Shown one piece after another: positions 22,434 through 32,523 of a DNA stretch of 64,000 bases. A model generated the notes under the pieces. The model searched no databases and had not been told where the DNA came from. It saw only the letters and a program-made list of their open reading frames with translations. The position numbers and the translations under genes are program-made. The stretch is taken from assembly GCA_918807975.1 (NCBI GenBank), contig OU964918.1:20258477-20322476 (forward strand). Reading direction: 5' to 3'. Each line of letters opens with the position of its first letter. Positions within the stretch are counted from its first letter, which is position 1. The stretch comes from Aplidium turbinatum (taxonomy: Eukaryota > Chordata > Ascidiacea > Aplousobranchia > Polyclinidae).

Positions 22434-22977
22434 TGTTCCCGACAATTTTCACCAAATCAAACGTCATATAAAAACCGTTATGGTCTACTTAACCTAGCTG
22501 GCATCTTACGTCATGGAAATTGCTAGAAAATGTCCAAATATTGCACCATCGGTCGTAAGACCTGATGAAATATTGCATCACTACCTTTGAACAACGGTTT
22601 GAATTGCGTGACAATGTCTTTCATTATTGCGTCACAGTTACTGTTTACGTGCATTTGAAATATCGCAAATTATTCTAGTCATTCGTAAAATTGTTTGTTG
22701 GAAGTCAGTCGCAAATTTAACTGTTTGCTTGGTGCTTGCTAGCTGGACAAATTTTCCGTCTTTTATCTAAGTAATCTGTTCTGTAGTGACAAGTTTTAGT
22801 GGTGTACGGCGTTGCATCCAATTTCGACAGCTTTGAAGCTATTTTTACAGAAATACAATTTTGAATAGACGTTTCGAAGGAATGTTTCTTTTTCGGTCAT
22901 TACATACAGACGAACGGATCCGGAAACTTTATGTTACAATTTTCCCACGAAGAGATTATGGTTTACCGCTGTGACCA
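22434..22977 (+). repeat. BEL/Pao 3' LTR
   Basis: Partner of 8837-9380, preceded by a purine-rich AACTAGGGGCCG. It is followed by the CCATC target duplication (22978-22982). Confidence 0.92.
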
Positions 22978-23310
22978 CCATCTCACGGCCCAACCAGTTC
23001 CAAGTCACACCAGACACTACGGTACCACCTGGCTCAGACCTACCGAGAAAAGAATGGGTGACTCTGATTCTCTGAATCGCCTCCGTACTGGTGTTGGTCG
23101 CTTCAAGCACAATATGTTTACCTGGGGATTGTGTGACTCACCAGCCTGTGTTTGTGGTGACTGTCAAACAGCACATCATAAATCACTGTCCAGTGTTTCG
23201 ACCTGAAGAACATGTGAATCTCATAGACCCTGATATGAAGACACTGCTCTGGTTGCAACAATTGGGAGATGTTACCCGAATTGCTGCTTCATAAGCAAGA
23301 AGAAGAAGAA
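22978..23310 (+). mobile_element. LINE 3' fragment, second half
   Basis: The + strand encodes the C-terminal end of a non-LTR retrotransposon: [19 protein letters not shown] followed by the Cys/His motif CVCGDCQ and, in an adjacent frame, HIINHCPVF and LLWLQQLGD. It is clearly related to the C-terminus of the 24766-26505 LINE (LNRIRCDVGCTGANLFRWG, CVCGAVEQTM). Both end in an (AAG)n tail (here 23300-23311). The BEL/Pao element split it from 8680-8836. It is frameshifted and old. Confidence 0.75.
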
Positions 23311-23403
23311 CCGCTTCAAGTGGGCAGTTTGCTGGGTTGGTTCACAAAAACAAAAAAAATTAGGCTATTAGTCACACTATTTGAAGTTACTAGCCATTAA
23401 ATA

Positions 23404-23966
23404 GCCCCGTTAGCTCAATTGGTTAGCGCGTCACTTCTGGAACAACGAAGCTTCAAGATCAAGCGGCGCTGGTTCGACTCTCGGGGCGTGCGCTTGAGCA
23501 ACGCACGTTAAGGACTGCTCTCCATTCAGCGGCATCTAATGGATGGAATAATTCCCCGGCAACAAGACTTCAACAATCGGAAACTTCACTTTGTCAATCT
23601 CGGTGACCGGGCCGCAACTTTCCAAAAGGTACCATTAAAAAATTCCCTTTGAGCAACTAAGAAAAACGTAAATCCTAGCTAAATTAAGCAGTTGGTTTGC
23701 CATATGTTGATTTGGCGCAGAGGTAAGGGCGGTGGTAGTCATTTCATTGATCTGGGTTTGATTCCCACCACTAATATTGCTCTTTTTTCTTCTCTAATTA
23801 CCAAACAAAATTCAAAGGGGATTTTATTAATGGTACCTTTTGGAAAGTTGCGACCGGCCTGCGTCAGTGATTCAAAGCCTTTACAGTCTACAAGTATGCG
23901 AAACTGCCAGGATTAAGCTCTACAAGAAGCTTTTCCAGTCCGAGAATAAACATTCAATCAATCAAA
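23404..23966 (+). repeat. tRNA-derived SINE (family 1), split by a small element
   Basis: Pol III head starting GCCCCGTTAGCTCAATTGG (A box TAGCTCAATTGG) with B box GGTTCGACTC, then about 250 bp of body and an (ATCA)n-like tail near 23955-23966. Interrupted at 23614-23851 by an inverted-repeat element. Other copies: 37664-37932 (+, 5' truncated), 48882-49200 (minus, full) and 49801-50095 (minus, old). Confidence 0.85.
23614..23851 (+). mobile_element. Inverted-repeat element carrying an internal pol III-like promoter
   Basis: Ends GCAACTTTCCAAAAGGTACC / GGTACCTTTTGGAAAGTTGC, flanked by imperfect copies of GACCGG(G)CC from the SINE it entered. Inside, TGGCGCAGAGG (23713-23723) and GGTTTGATTCC (23755-23765) fit A and B boxes at tRNA-like spacing. 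It is either a MITE that absorbed a tRNA-like sequence or an unusual SINE with inverted ends. Confidence 0.7.
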
Positions 23967-24001
23967 TACGGACTATAAGGCGGAATCCACCATTAGGCTT
24001 T

Positions 24002-24419
24002 CATCATCATTAAGTTCCTTCCTCTCGTCGAGGGTTGGAGGCAATAAGACGCCAATATTGCGAATCATGTGGCTAAAATATTTCAATTTTCTTGATTTAA
24101 TTTTTTGTAGATTTTCCATGTTGGTTTGTATTCTAGATAGTACATCTTTGTTTGTAATTTTATCCTTCCACAAAATTTTAAGCATTCTTCTATAAATTCA
24201 CATTTCAAATGCCTCAAGTCGTTTAACCATTTGTGATGACAGTGTCCATGTTTCTGCATTGTAAAGTAACGTGGTCCAGATATAACATTTTATAATTTGT
24301 TTTCGAGTGTTGATGTTAATTTTGCGTGTTGTTAATGTCTTTTCATTTTTACGAAGTTGTTTCTTGCTATTTCTATTCGTCTCAATATTTCCGTATCGCA
24401 TCTGCCATTTTGCCATCGG
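24002..24419 (-). mobile_element. RTE-like LINE 3' fragment
   Basis: The minus strand reads the C-terminus of an endonuclease-RT LINE: AETWTLSSQMVKRLEAFEM, then RRMLKI and KDKITNKDVLSRIQTNMENL. It ends in a (GAT)n-type 3' tail at 24002-24012. The 12-bp duplication CCATTAGGCTTT at 23990-24001 and 24420-24431 marks a complete 5'-truncated insertion. Same family as 31130-32680. Confidence 0.85.
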
Positions 24420-24431
24420 CCATTAGGCTTT

Positions 24432-24731
24432 AGCGTGGTGGATTTTTGTGATGAGTGACATGCAATGAATTATTCCATGGTTAAAGCAGAGCTTACGAAA
24501 AAGCATACAATTTTCCATCCTAAGTTACTTCTCAAACTGATTTTGGAAAACTCAATATACAAGCAACAAGTCTCCATAAAAGTGAAAAAGTTAATCCAAT
24601 TGTAGAGTGTAAAAATTTAAAAGTTACTGAATCTACAATTTTTGAAATATTTTATCCTGAATTACTCCCAAACAAATATTGACATATTTTTGACATTAAA
24701 ATACACCAGGCTAAATAGCAAAATTGTATAA
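24432..24731. other. Gene-free spacer
   Basis: A/T-rich sequence with no recognisable gene or repeat, ending at the TATAA target site of the next LTR element. Confidence 0.5.
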
Positions 24732-27364
24732 TGTCACGCTTTCTTTCTATCTCTTACCAGGAAAAATAATTCCCCGGCAACAAGAATCCAAACCAGAGCT
24801 AATTAAACATATTGGACCACTCGCACGAGAGTGGCTGCGACAGCTCATGTCATACTGCCTAAAGAAGTTGCTCCTCCCAAAGATCTGGAGGAAAGCTAAC
24901 ATCATAGCCATTAGAAAGCCCAACAAGCCAGCTGATAACCCTAAAAGTTACAGGCCCATTTCCCTGCTCTGTGTGCCATACAAGTTACTTGAGCGTCTCT
25001 TACTGAGCAGACTCGAACCAATCGTTGACCCAAAGCTGCCAGAAGAACAAGCTGGATTCCGACGCGGCCGATGCACAACTGACCAGGTTGTCAAGCTTAC
25101 TGATGACATCGAAAGTGGTTTTGAAGCCCGTGAGAAGGTGGGTGTTGTCCTAGTGGATCTTACAGCAGCCTATGACACTGTGTGGCACCGTGGTCTTACT
25201 ATGAAGCTATTACAGCTCATTCCTGACCGACACATGGTTAAGTTTCTGGTAGAGACCATCTCGAACCGTACCTTCATACTGCATACCAACGAGGGAAAAC
25301 CCAGCAGACCACGCCGCCTGAAAAATGGCGTCCCCCAAGGGTCAACACTATCGCCACTCCTATTTAATATCTATATAAGTGACCTCCCATGCACTACATC
25401 GCAACAGTATGGCTATGCGGATGATCTAGCTCTTCTATATGCTCACAGGAACTGGCATGAGGTGGAAAGAAAACTTGAAATTGACCTGAAACTGGTGGCT
25501 GACTATCTGGACAAGTGGAGGCTCAAACTGAATGCGTCGAAAACAACAATCTCTGCTTTCCATCTAAATAATCGGGAATCTCAGCGTCAACTGTCTGTCT
25601 CGCTAAAAGGAAATCCTTTACCATACACTGCAAACCCAACTTACCTTGGAGTAAAACTTGACCGGCAGTTGACCTACAGACCCCACATCGAGTCACTCCG
25701 TGCCAAGGTTACCTCGCGAAATAACCTCTTGAGAAGCCTAGCAGGAACAGGATGGGGAGCCCGAGCATCAACCTTGCGTACAAGTGCACTAGCCTTGGTC
25801 TACAGCTCAGCCGAATATGCCTCAGCTGTGTGGAACCGCAGCAGACACACAAAAAAGATGGATGTATACATTAACGACACCTTGCGCATCATCACTGGCT
25901 GTCTCCGCCCCACACCTACTGCTTATCTGCGAACTTTGGCTGGCATTGCTCCTGCTCATGTCCGTAGGGAAGAAGCCTCTTACAAACTGGCTCTACATGC
26001 GAGACTCGATCCTCAACACCTTCTCCACAGTCACTCCCAAACAAATGGACCAGTCAGACCTCAACGCCTATCATCAAGGCGCCCATTCCATCGATACGCT
26101 ATACAACTTGTGGATAAGAACTTCAGCTGCATGGAAACATGGGCCCAAGAATGGAACGAGCTGCCACATATCCCTCCCCAGTTTTCAGTTATGCCAGCAC
26201 TCTCCATCCCTCCTGGAGCAGACCTCTCAAGAAAGGCATGGGTCACATTGAACAGGATCAGATGTGACGTTGGCTGTACTGGAGCTAATCTGTTTAGGTG
26301 GGGGTTGCATAATTCGCCGATATGTGTCTGCGGAGCGGTAGAACAAACAATGCAACACATACTCCACGAATGTTCCATCTTACGACCCCCAAGTGGAATC
26401 ACTGGTATTCGACAACTGGACCCAACTACCGTATCTTGGCTGCACGAGGAGGCATTGCCAATCTAAGCTGCTACAAGTCAAACGAGAGAAGAGAAGAAGA
26501 AGAAGACCAGGAAAAAGACTTGGAAAGATTCAATGACGTAGTTTAATGGGTCAAACCGAAAAGCAGTCAATTAAATTCACGGATAGTTCTACTGGTGAAA
26601 TGATATATAAAAACGCTTGAAGGACTCCAACGAATGGTTCACCACTTCCAACAATTAATCAAAGTAATAGTAAACAGCAATAGATTCCAATGCTTGCGAC
26701 TATTGATCGAGTTTAACGTGATCCACTCACAGCTTCTCATACGATTCTAATTTCAATCAGAAATTATATTAGCATCAACTTTGCTTTACAGTACTCGTAT
26801 TCAATACTTCCACTCTCGATCAACAATAATCTTTGCGTCTATTAACAACTGCTACTACTACAATAATGAACTCTCATCACCAACTCATCATAATACAACT
26901 CCCATAATAATAATCTCAGAATCTCAGAATAAACATTACACAAACTACACCACTATTTATAGTTGGCTGTTCAGTCCAGTAACTTCGAGAAGGTTACATC
27001 ATAAAGAACCATCGTTCGGTCACGTAGCATTTAAAAGGTAAACAACAGAAGTCTCTAGAAGGTCACGTTCGCAAGAAGATTCTTACATAATAACGATTTC
27101 GCAATCGGACATTTACTGATAAACAACCTTATGACGTCATGACAAACGACGCTCAGAAATCATGGAAAACAACAGAACCTTCTAGATTTGCATGCTTACA
27201 GATGATTCAAGAAATACGTTACATAATACAAATTTCTCAATCAGAGGTTACTTCAGGTCATAACCGATAATAACACAACGCACCAGAATTCCATAATGAA
27301 AATAACACGCTTGTTGAAGATACAAAGCAAGCCATCGCGAGGCATTTGCACCTTGATTGTGACA
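24732..27364 (-). repeat. LTR element 3' LTR (interrupted by LINE)
   Basis: Same sequence as 29415-30297 apart from the LINE at 24766-26505, its 10-bp duplication and one seen base difference (near 27250 versus 30197). Preceded on the minus strand by a run of seven G (27368-27377). Confidence 0.9.
24766..26505 (+). mobile_element. LINE, 5' truncated, with reverse transcriptase frame
   Basis: Flanked by the 10-bp duplication ACCAGGAAAA (24756-24765, 26506-26515), so it inserted after the LTR element. An open frame runs to the stop at 26464-26466. RT motifs: SYRPISLLCVPYKLLER, EEQAGFRRGRCTTDQV, VLVDLTAAYDTVWHRG, GVPQGSTLSPLLFNIYISDL, catalytic YADDLALLY. The C-terminal knuckle is CVCGAVEQTMQHILHEC. 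It has an (AAG)n-type 3' tail. The endonuclease is missing through 5' truncation. Closest in style to Jockey/RTEX-type LINEs; clade not certain. The first 20 bases match an internal stretch of SINE family 1. Confidence 0.92.
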
Positions 27365-27480
27365 TACGCCCCCCCTTAGAATATTGTTGCAAACAATATA
27401 ACAACACAATCAATACAAAACACACCATAAAACAATTAATTACTCAATAATCAGTTCTCATAAGTCCATCGTTGCATGAT

Positions 27481-29319
27481 CTACCAACGATAACTTTTCT
27501 CAAAACAATAGTCACGTTTTCTGCGAAAGTCTCCAACGTCCTCAACATCTTCAGTGCATCGGCGAGCGAGATGACCCATCTTCCTACATCGGAAACATCT
27601 CCTCTCCGGACAGTCCTTGGCGAGATGACCTTCTTTATGACAATTATAGCAAGCCTTTTCATCAAAAGGGCAGCTCCTGGCTATGTGTCCAATCTCCCCA
27701 CATCGGTAGCAGTGGTTGTCACGGCAACGTCTATTTTCCGAATGTCCGCCGTCAGCAACACACTCCCTGGCGAAGTGTCCGCGTCTACCGCATCTATAGC
27801 AAACTCCAAATGGTCGTCGCCGATTATCTGCAGAACAATCTCGAGCAAAGTGACCATTCTTTTTGTTTCCAACTGTTCCATCCACTACTGGTAGGTAATC
27901 TTCAGGTTTTATTTCTTCGTAAGCATCTTCTTTTGTCTTCTTTCCCGTTTTCTTCTCCAACTGATCATCTTCATCCGATCTCTCATTTTCAAGCGTGGGT
28001 TTAGGAATCATTAACGCACAACCACCTCGATAAACGTCCGTGTCTTTATCTTTTCCAGACTGATTGGATAGGGAAAACGACTTGTCCTTGCATTCCTTCG
28101 CTTCGTGTCCTTGCCTATTGCAACGATTGCACCACTTCCTCGACTCCTGATGATTTCTGTTAGTCTTCTTCCGGCAGTTAACAGACTTATGACCTAAGCC
28201 ATTACAATTAAAACAACGTACTTCTCTTGGAACCGCACCTCCTTTAAAATTATTTGTTTGCTCCTCGTCATTATCGCATAACAACGTTTCTTCAGTCGAC
28301 AACTTCTCATCATGAGCAACTAAGTACTGTTCTGCCACACTGGCTATTTCTTCTAGATTCTTTGGACTTCTCTCCATTAGATAAACAGACAGATCTTTTG
28401 AACATGAATCTGTGAATTGTTCCTTAACTATAAGGTTTGCCAATCCGTCCAATGATTGATCGGCCCCCGAAAGCTCAAACCACTTTAACAAAAGGTTTCT
28501 TAAACGTTCAATAAATTGACCTGGGCTTTCGTGTTTTTCAGGCTTTGCCTCACGGAATCTTTGACGGTATCCATGCTCGGTAAAATTGTATCGCTTTAAC
28601 AGAGCTAACTTCAATCTGTCGTAATTCATGGCTTCTTCTTGTGAAAGTCTTGAATATACATCAAGAGCTTGTCCCGATAATAACATGCTTAGCTGGGTAG
28701 CCCACGTCGACTTCTCTAATTTGGCTATTGTAGCATATCTTTCAAATCTTAACAAATAACTATCCAACTCATCTTTTTCTTCAACAAATAATGGCAAATC
28801 TGGACGTCTAACTTGCGCCACAATAACATCTCGAGCATTATCATTAGTAGAATTAGATCGCTCACCAATGTCCAGCTTTTGTCTTTCTAATTCAAGTTTT
28901 AACTTTTCCAATTCATATTGCGCTCTTCTTTCTTCAGCTTCTACTTCGCGCTGCGCTTGTTTCTCTTCAGCTTCTCGTTGAGCTTGTTTTTCTTCAGCTT
29001 CGCGCTGAGCTTGTTTTTCTTCAGCTTCAGCTTCTCGTTGAGCTTGTTTTTCTTCAGCTTCGCGCTGCGCCCGCTTCTCCTCTGCTTCAGCTTCAAGTTC
29101 ACGCTGTGCTCGTTTTTCTTCAGCTTCAAGTTCTGCTTTCCTTATTTCACGAGCAGCTCTTCTATCTTCTCTTTCGTCAGCTTCTCGCTGAGCTTTTTGG
29201 TCCATTATCTTGTGATACTCTTCTATCACAAACTGAGACTTCTCATTACCAGTCAGCCCCATTCGTTCAGCCATGATCCCTAAGTCTTCAATCATCTCAT
29301 GTTTGACAGTATCCGTCAT
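27481..29319 (-). CDS. Retroelement Gag fused to CNBP-like CCHC zinc-knuckle array
   Basis: A 612-residue uninterrupted frame, ATG at 29317-29319. Residues about 45-155 are a charged coiled coil of EEKQAQREAE-type repeats. Residues about 165-345 are a gypsy-type Gag domain (LPLFVEEKDELDSYLLRFER, LLSGQALDVYSRL, FRLR-like ESPGQFIERLRNLLLKW). Two ordinary Gag knuckles follow (CFNCNGLGHKSVNC, CNRCNRQGHEAKEC), then a linker ending PVVDGTVGNKK. A second block then starts abruptly: GHFARDC, CYRCGRRGHFAREC, CYRCGEIGHIARSC, CYNCHKEGHLAKDC, CFRCRKMGHLARRC. These CYRCGxxGHxAxxC units resemble the cellular nucleic-acid-binding protein CNBP, not the element's own knuckles, and they stand where protease and RT would be expected. 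Inference: a capture of a host CNBP-like gene; local expansion of Gag knuckles is the alternative. Confidence 0.85.
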   Translation of the reverse strand: MTDTVKHEMIEDLGIMAERMGLTGNEKSQFVIEEYHKIMDQKAQREADEREDRRAAREIRKAELEAEEKRAQRELEAEAEEKRAQREAEEKQAQREAEAEEKQAQREAEEKQAQREAEEKQAQREVEAEERRAQYELEKLKLELERQKLDIGERSNSTNDNARDVIVAQVRRPDLPLFVEEKDELDSYLLRFERYATIAKLEKSTWATQLSMLLSGQALDVYSRLSQEEAMNYDRLKLALLKRYNFTEHGYRQRFREAKPEKHESPGQFIERLRNLLLKWFELSGADQSLDGLANLIVKEQFTDSCSKDLSVYLMERSPKNLEEIASVAEQYLVAHDEKLSTEETLLCDNDEEQTNNFKGGAVPREVRCFNCNGLGHKSVNCRKKTNRNHQESRKWCNRCNRQGHEAKECKDKSFSLSNQSGKDKDTDVYRGGCALMIPKPTLENERSDEDDQLEKKTGKKTKEDAYEEIKPEDYLPVVDGTVGNKKNGHFARDCSADNRRRPFGVCYRCGRRGHFARECVADGGHSENRRCRDNHCYRCGEIGHIARSCPFDEKACYNCHKEGHLAKDCPERRCFRCRKMGHLARRCTEDVEDVGDFRRKRDYCFEKSYRW

Positions 29320-29394
29320 CTTGACATTAATTTATTATTCTTTCAATAAATCTTTCGGTATTCTTCGGTTTTTCGGTTAAATTTTTTCGGTTTT

Positions 29395-29411
29395 TCCCGG
29401 ACGAGCCCCCA
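29395..29411 (-). promoter_or_regulatory. Primer-binding site, tRNA-Pro type
   Basis: The minus strand reads TGGGGGCTCGTCCGGGA, three bases after the 5' LTR. This equals the first 17 bases of the proline-tRNA primer site known from murine leukaemia virus and some gypsy lineages. Confidence 0.85.
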
Positions 29412-29414
29412 GAA

Positions 29415-30297
29415 TGTCACGCTTTCTTTCTATCTCTTACCAGGAAAAAGACTTGGAAAGATTCAATGACGTAGTTTAATGGGTCAAACCGAAAAGCAGT
29501 CAATTAAATTCACGGATAGTTCTACTGGTGAAATGATATATAAAAACGCTTGAAGGACTCCAACGAATGGTTCACCACTTCCAACAATTAATCAAAGTAA
29601 TAGTAAACAGCAATAGATTCCAATGCTTGCGACTATTGATCGAGTTTAACGTGATCCACTCACAGCTTCTCATACGATTCTAATTTCAATCAGAAATTAT
29701 ATTAGCATCAACTTTGCTTTACAGTACTCGTATTCAATACTTCCACTCTCGATCAACAATAATCTTTGCGTCTATTAACAACTGCTACTACTACAATAAT
29801 GAACTCTCATCACCAACTCATCATAATACAACTCCCATAATAATAATCTCAGAATCTCAGAATAAACATTACACAAACTACACCACTATTTATAGTTGGC
29901 TGTTCAGTCCAGTAACTTCGAGAAGGTTACATCATAAAGAACCATCGTTCGGTCACGTAGCATTTAAAAGGTAAACAACAGAAGTCTCTAGAAGGTCACG
30001 TTCGCAAGAAGATTCTTACATAATAACGATTTCGCAATCGGACATTTACTGATAAACAACCTTATGACGTCATGACAAACGACGCTCAGAAATCATGGAA
30101 AACAACAGAACCTTCTAGATTTGCATGCTTACAGATGATTCAAGAAATACGTTACATAATACAAATTTCTCAATCAGAGGTTACTTCAGGTCATAACTGA
30201 TAATAACACAACGCACCAGAATTCCATAATGAAAATAACACGCTTGTTGAAGATACAAAGCAAGCCATCGCGAGGCATTTGCACCTTGATTGTGACA
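29415..30297 (-). repeat. LTR element 5' LTR (intact)
   Basis: An 883-bp LTR with short inverted ends TGTCAC/GTGACA. The + strand open frame 29714-29974 recurs identically in the other LTR and is LTR sequence, not a gene. Confidence 0.9.
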
Positions 30298-30302
30298 TAT
30301 AA

Positions 30303-30933
30303 ATTACGTCAAAAAATGTAAAATTCAAGATTTTACATTTTGGGACATTCCAAAAAAAACATCGACTTTCGTCGACGGTTCGACTAATGGTGCTGTAGCC
30401 AGGGCTTTGGAGCTGGAGCAAGGAGCCATAGGTGTATGGAAAGCATATTTTTTTGGCGTGCGAAAGAATTCTTGTCCAAATATAATCAACCACGCCTAAA
30501 CAAAAGTTCACATGGAAGAAAAAGCAATAATATAGCCTTGCTTGCACCACACAATAATATAGCCTTCAAGAAAAAACAACATAGCCTAATTAAGGCATCA
30601 ACTGACAAGACTTCCACAAAATGATAGGCTTATGATAGGTACCGGTATAGGCTACCATTATACAAATTTGCAAAGCAACAAATTTATCAAAAGACAATTG
30701 AAGGGAGTAATTGACATTACTAGTAGGCTAGCGAACCAGTAGAATGCAGTAGCCTACTACCGGTACCCTACATGGTTCTAAAACTGCAAAACTAAACTAA
30801 AAAGTATTGATTAGTAGGCTACCTGGCAGTGGTGCCGAAGTTAATTGAGGATTGGGGGGATAAATCAACCTTTTATCAAATTTTAGACGGTTTTGAATTT
30901 TGGGGGGGGATGAATATTTTTTTACACAATTTT
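30303..30933. other. Gene-free spacer
   Basis: No gene recognised. A hAT-like end CAGGGCTTTGGAGCTGGAGC near 30395 has no visible partner; TAGGCTAC-type words are common. Confidence 0.4.
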
Positions 30934-31831
30934 AGTGGCAGCAGGGCCTGATTAAGGCTCATAGAGGCCCGATGCACATCTAAGTTTAAGGGCCCCAATT
31001 GGCAATCGCCTTCGATGCAATGCCATGTAGTCTCTGCGAATGATGAAATATGGGCTAACAAATAGTTCAAGCAAAATTATAACTTCATAAATATTAATTT
31101 AACCAATTTACCTACAACTTTCTAACAGTATGAACACTCTTATATTTGTTACTTATATGAATATATCCAACCTACGGTATGCAGACGATACTGTTTTGTT
31201 GGCTGAATCAGCAGAAGCTCTCCAGACAATAATAGAAAAAATGAACAATATTGGAAAGGAATATAACATGAAAATCAACACAAACAAGACGAAAACAATA
31301 ATTATTACAAGAAAAGAAACTGTAGCCTACCAAGTTTAAATGTTACTATTGACGGAATGCTGGTCGAACAAGTTAAAAGCATTACCTATCTAGGACACAC
31401 AATAACTGAAAATGGCAGATGCGATACGGAAATATTGAGACGAATAGAAATAGCAAGAAACAACTTCGTAAAAATGAAAAAGACATTAACAACACACAAA
31501 ATTAATATCAACACTCGAAAACGAATTATGAAATCCTTTATCTGGACTAGGCCTACGTTACTTTACAATGCAGAAACATGGACACTGTCATCACAAATGG
31601 TTAAACGACTTGAGGCATTTGAAATGTGGATCTATAGAAGAATGCTTAAAATTTCATGGAAGGATAAAATCACAAACAAAGATGTACTATCTAGAATACA
31701 AACCAACATGGAAATTCTACAAACAATTAGATCAAGAAAGCTAAAATATTTTAGCCACATGATTTGCAATAATTCTATTCAAAGATAACTATTAGAAGCA
31801 AAAATGAACGGCAAGCGAAATAGGGGCAGAC

Positions 31832-32523
31832 ATGGCCACCTAAAGATACGGCCTGATTTGTCACATTTTTCAGAAATTTCCAGGTTTTTCTAACTTTGGG
31901 CGAACGTTTAAATAAATTTTTCTAAAAACTAGATTTTTACGCTATCTTTATTCTTTTCCCCAGATGACACAATAGGTTTTAACATCCTCACATGTTGAAA
32001 AACAAAGAAAATTTGATTTCGAAGATTTTAGTCAGACTGTTAATTTTAAATAACAGTCTGATTTTGCGTTTTTCAACTTACTTTTTCTCATTTGCTACTG
32101 CTTCCCCAAGGCAACAAAAAAGTTTTATGTCATTAGGAAACCGCAAAAAGTAAAAACATCTCAAAAAATGTCAGTCATGCACTAGCAGTAAAGTAAAGGT
32201 CCCATACTCAGATACTGAGCTTTGGGGAATGAGAAGATAAGGTTCTCATTATTTCAGCCTTCGGCACTAAGGAGAGTAGGGTGGCCAGTGCCTTTCTCTC
32301 GGCCGCCTTTACTTCAGCAACTACGCCCACCCAATTTATTACACCCTGGGTAGAGGTGAGCGGTGTTTTTCAACATCCAGCTGAAGCCGGGAGTCGAACC
32401 AGGTTTGCATAATTGGAAAGCCAACGCCTTATCCGTTGCGCCATCGCACCGCGTGCACTAGCAGTAGCTGTAATCAAAATCTGCAAAATGTGACAAATCA
32501 GGCCGCATCTCCAGGTGGCCATA
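31832..32523. mobile_element. Inverted-repeat DNA element inside the LINE
   Basis: Inverted ends of about 45 bp (ATGGCCACCT, GGCCTGATTTGTCACATTTT), with the 8-bp duplication GGGCAGAC at 31824-31831 and 32524-32531. It contains a SINE at 32191-32453. A diverged partial copy of its left half is at 62858-63100. Confidence 0.88.
32191..32453 (-). repeat. tRNA-derived SINE (family 2)
   Basis: The minus-strand head GCGGTGCGATGGCGCAACGG has A box TGGCGCAACGG and B box GGTTCGACTCC. The 13-bp target duplication TGCACTAGCAGTA is exact at 32178-32190 and 32454-32466. The body shares nothing with SINE family 1. Confidence 0.9.

Larger units (their letters stand above)
8837..22977 (+). mobile_element. 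BEL/Pao LTR retrotransposon, broken, with nested insertions
   Basis: LTRs of 544 bp at 8837-9380 and 22434-22977 (TGTTCCCGAC...GTGACCA) are flanked by the 5-bp duplication CCATC. I count about four differences between the LTRs, so insertion was recent. Parts on the + strand are a leader (9381-9821), Gag-like coding remains with a long Ala/Glu/Arg coiled coil (about 9.8-11.0 kb), a Gag/zinc-knuckle/protease-like region (about 11.1-12.9 kb), and pol remains after the gypsy insertion (21.2-22.1 kb) that end in the C-terminal domain typical of BEL integrases. It is broken, and not all expected pol domains are recognisable. The gypsy element 12886-21191 is inserted inside it. Confidence 0.92.
24732..30297 (-). 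mobile_element. Young LTR retroelement with Gag-CNBP frame and no pol
   Basis: LTRs of about 883 bp (TGTCACGC...TTGTGACA) lie at 24732-27364 (holding a LINE) and 29415-30297, flanked by the 5-bp duplication TATAA at 24727-24731 and 30298-30302. I see a single base difference between the LTRs, so insertion is very recent. The internal region is only about 2.05 kb. On the minus strand it has a tRNA-Pro-like primer site, one 612-residue frame, and a purine tract before the 3' LTR. It has no reverse transcriptase or integrase. It looks whole as a non-autonomous element that would need enzymes in trans. The Gag resembles Ty3/gypsy Gag. Confidence 0.9.

Noticed and set aside
23404-23490. Functional tRNA gene
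   Set aside because: Head is followed by a dispersed SINE body present in three other places, and the anticodon arm does not fold as a normal tRNA.
26781-27041. 86-residue + strand frame, identical to 29714-29974
   Set aside because: It lies inside the LTRs; identity reflects LTR duplication, and the composition (simple, T/N/Y rich) is not protein-like.
28918-29283. 121-residue + strand Phe/Ser/Leu-rich frame
   Set aside because: Antisense shadow of the coiled-coil repeats of the Gag frame.
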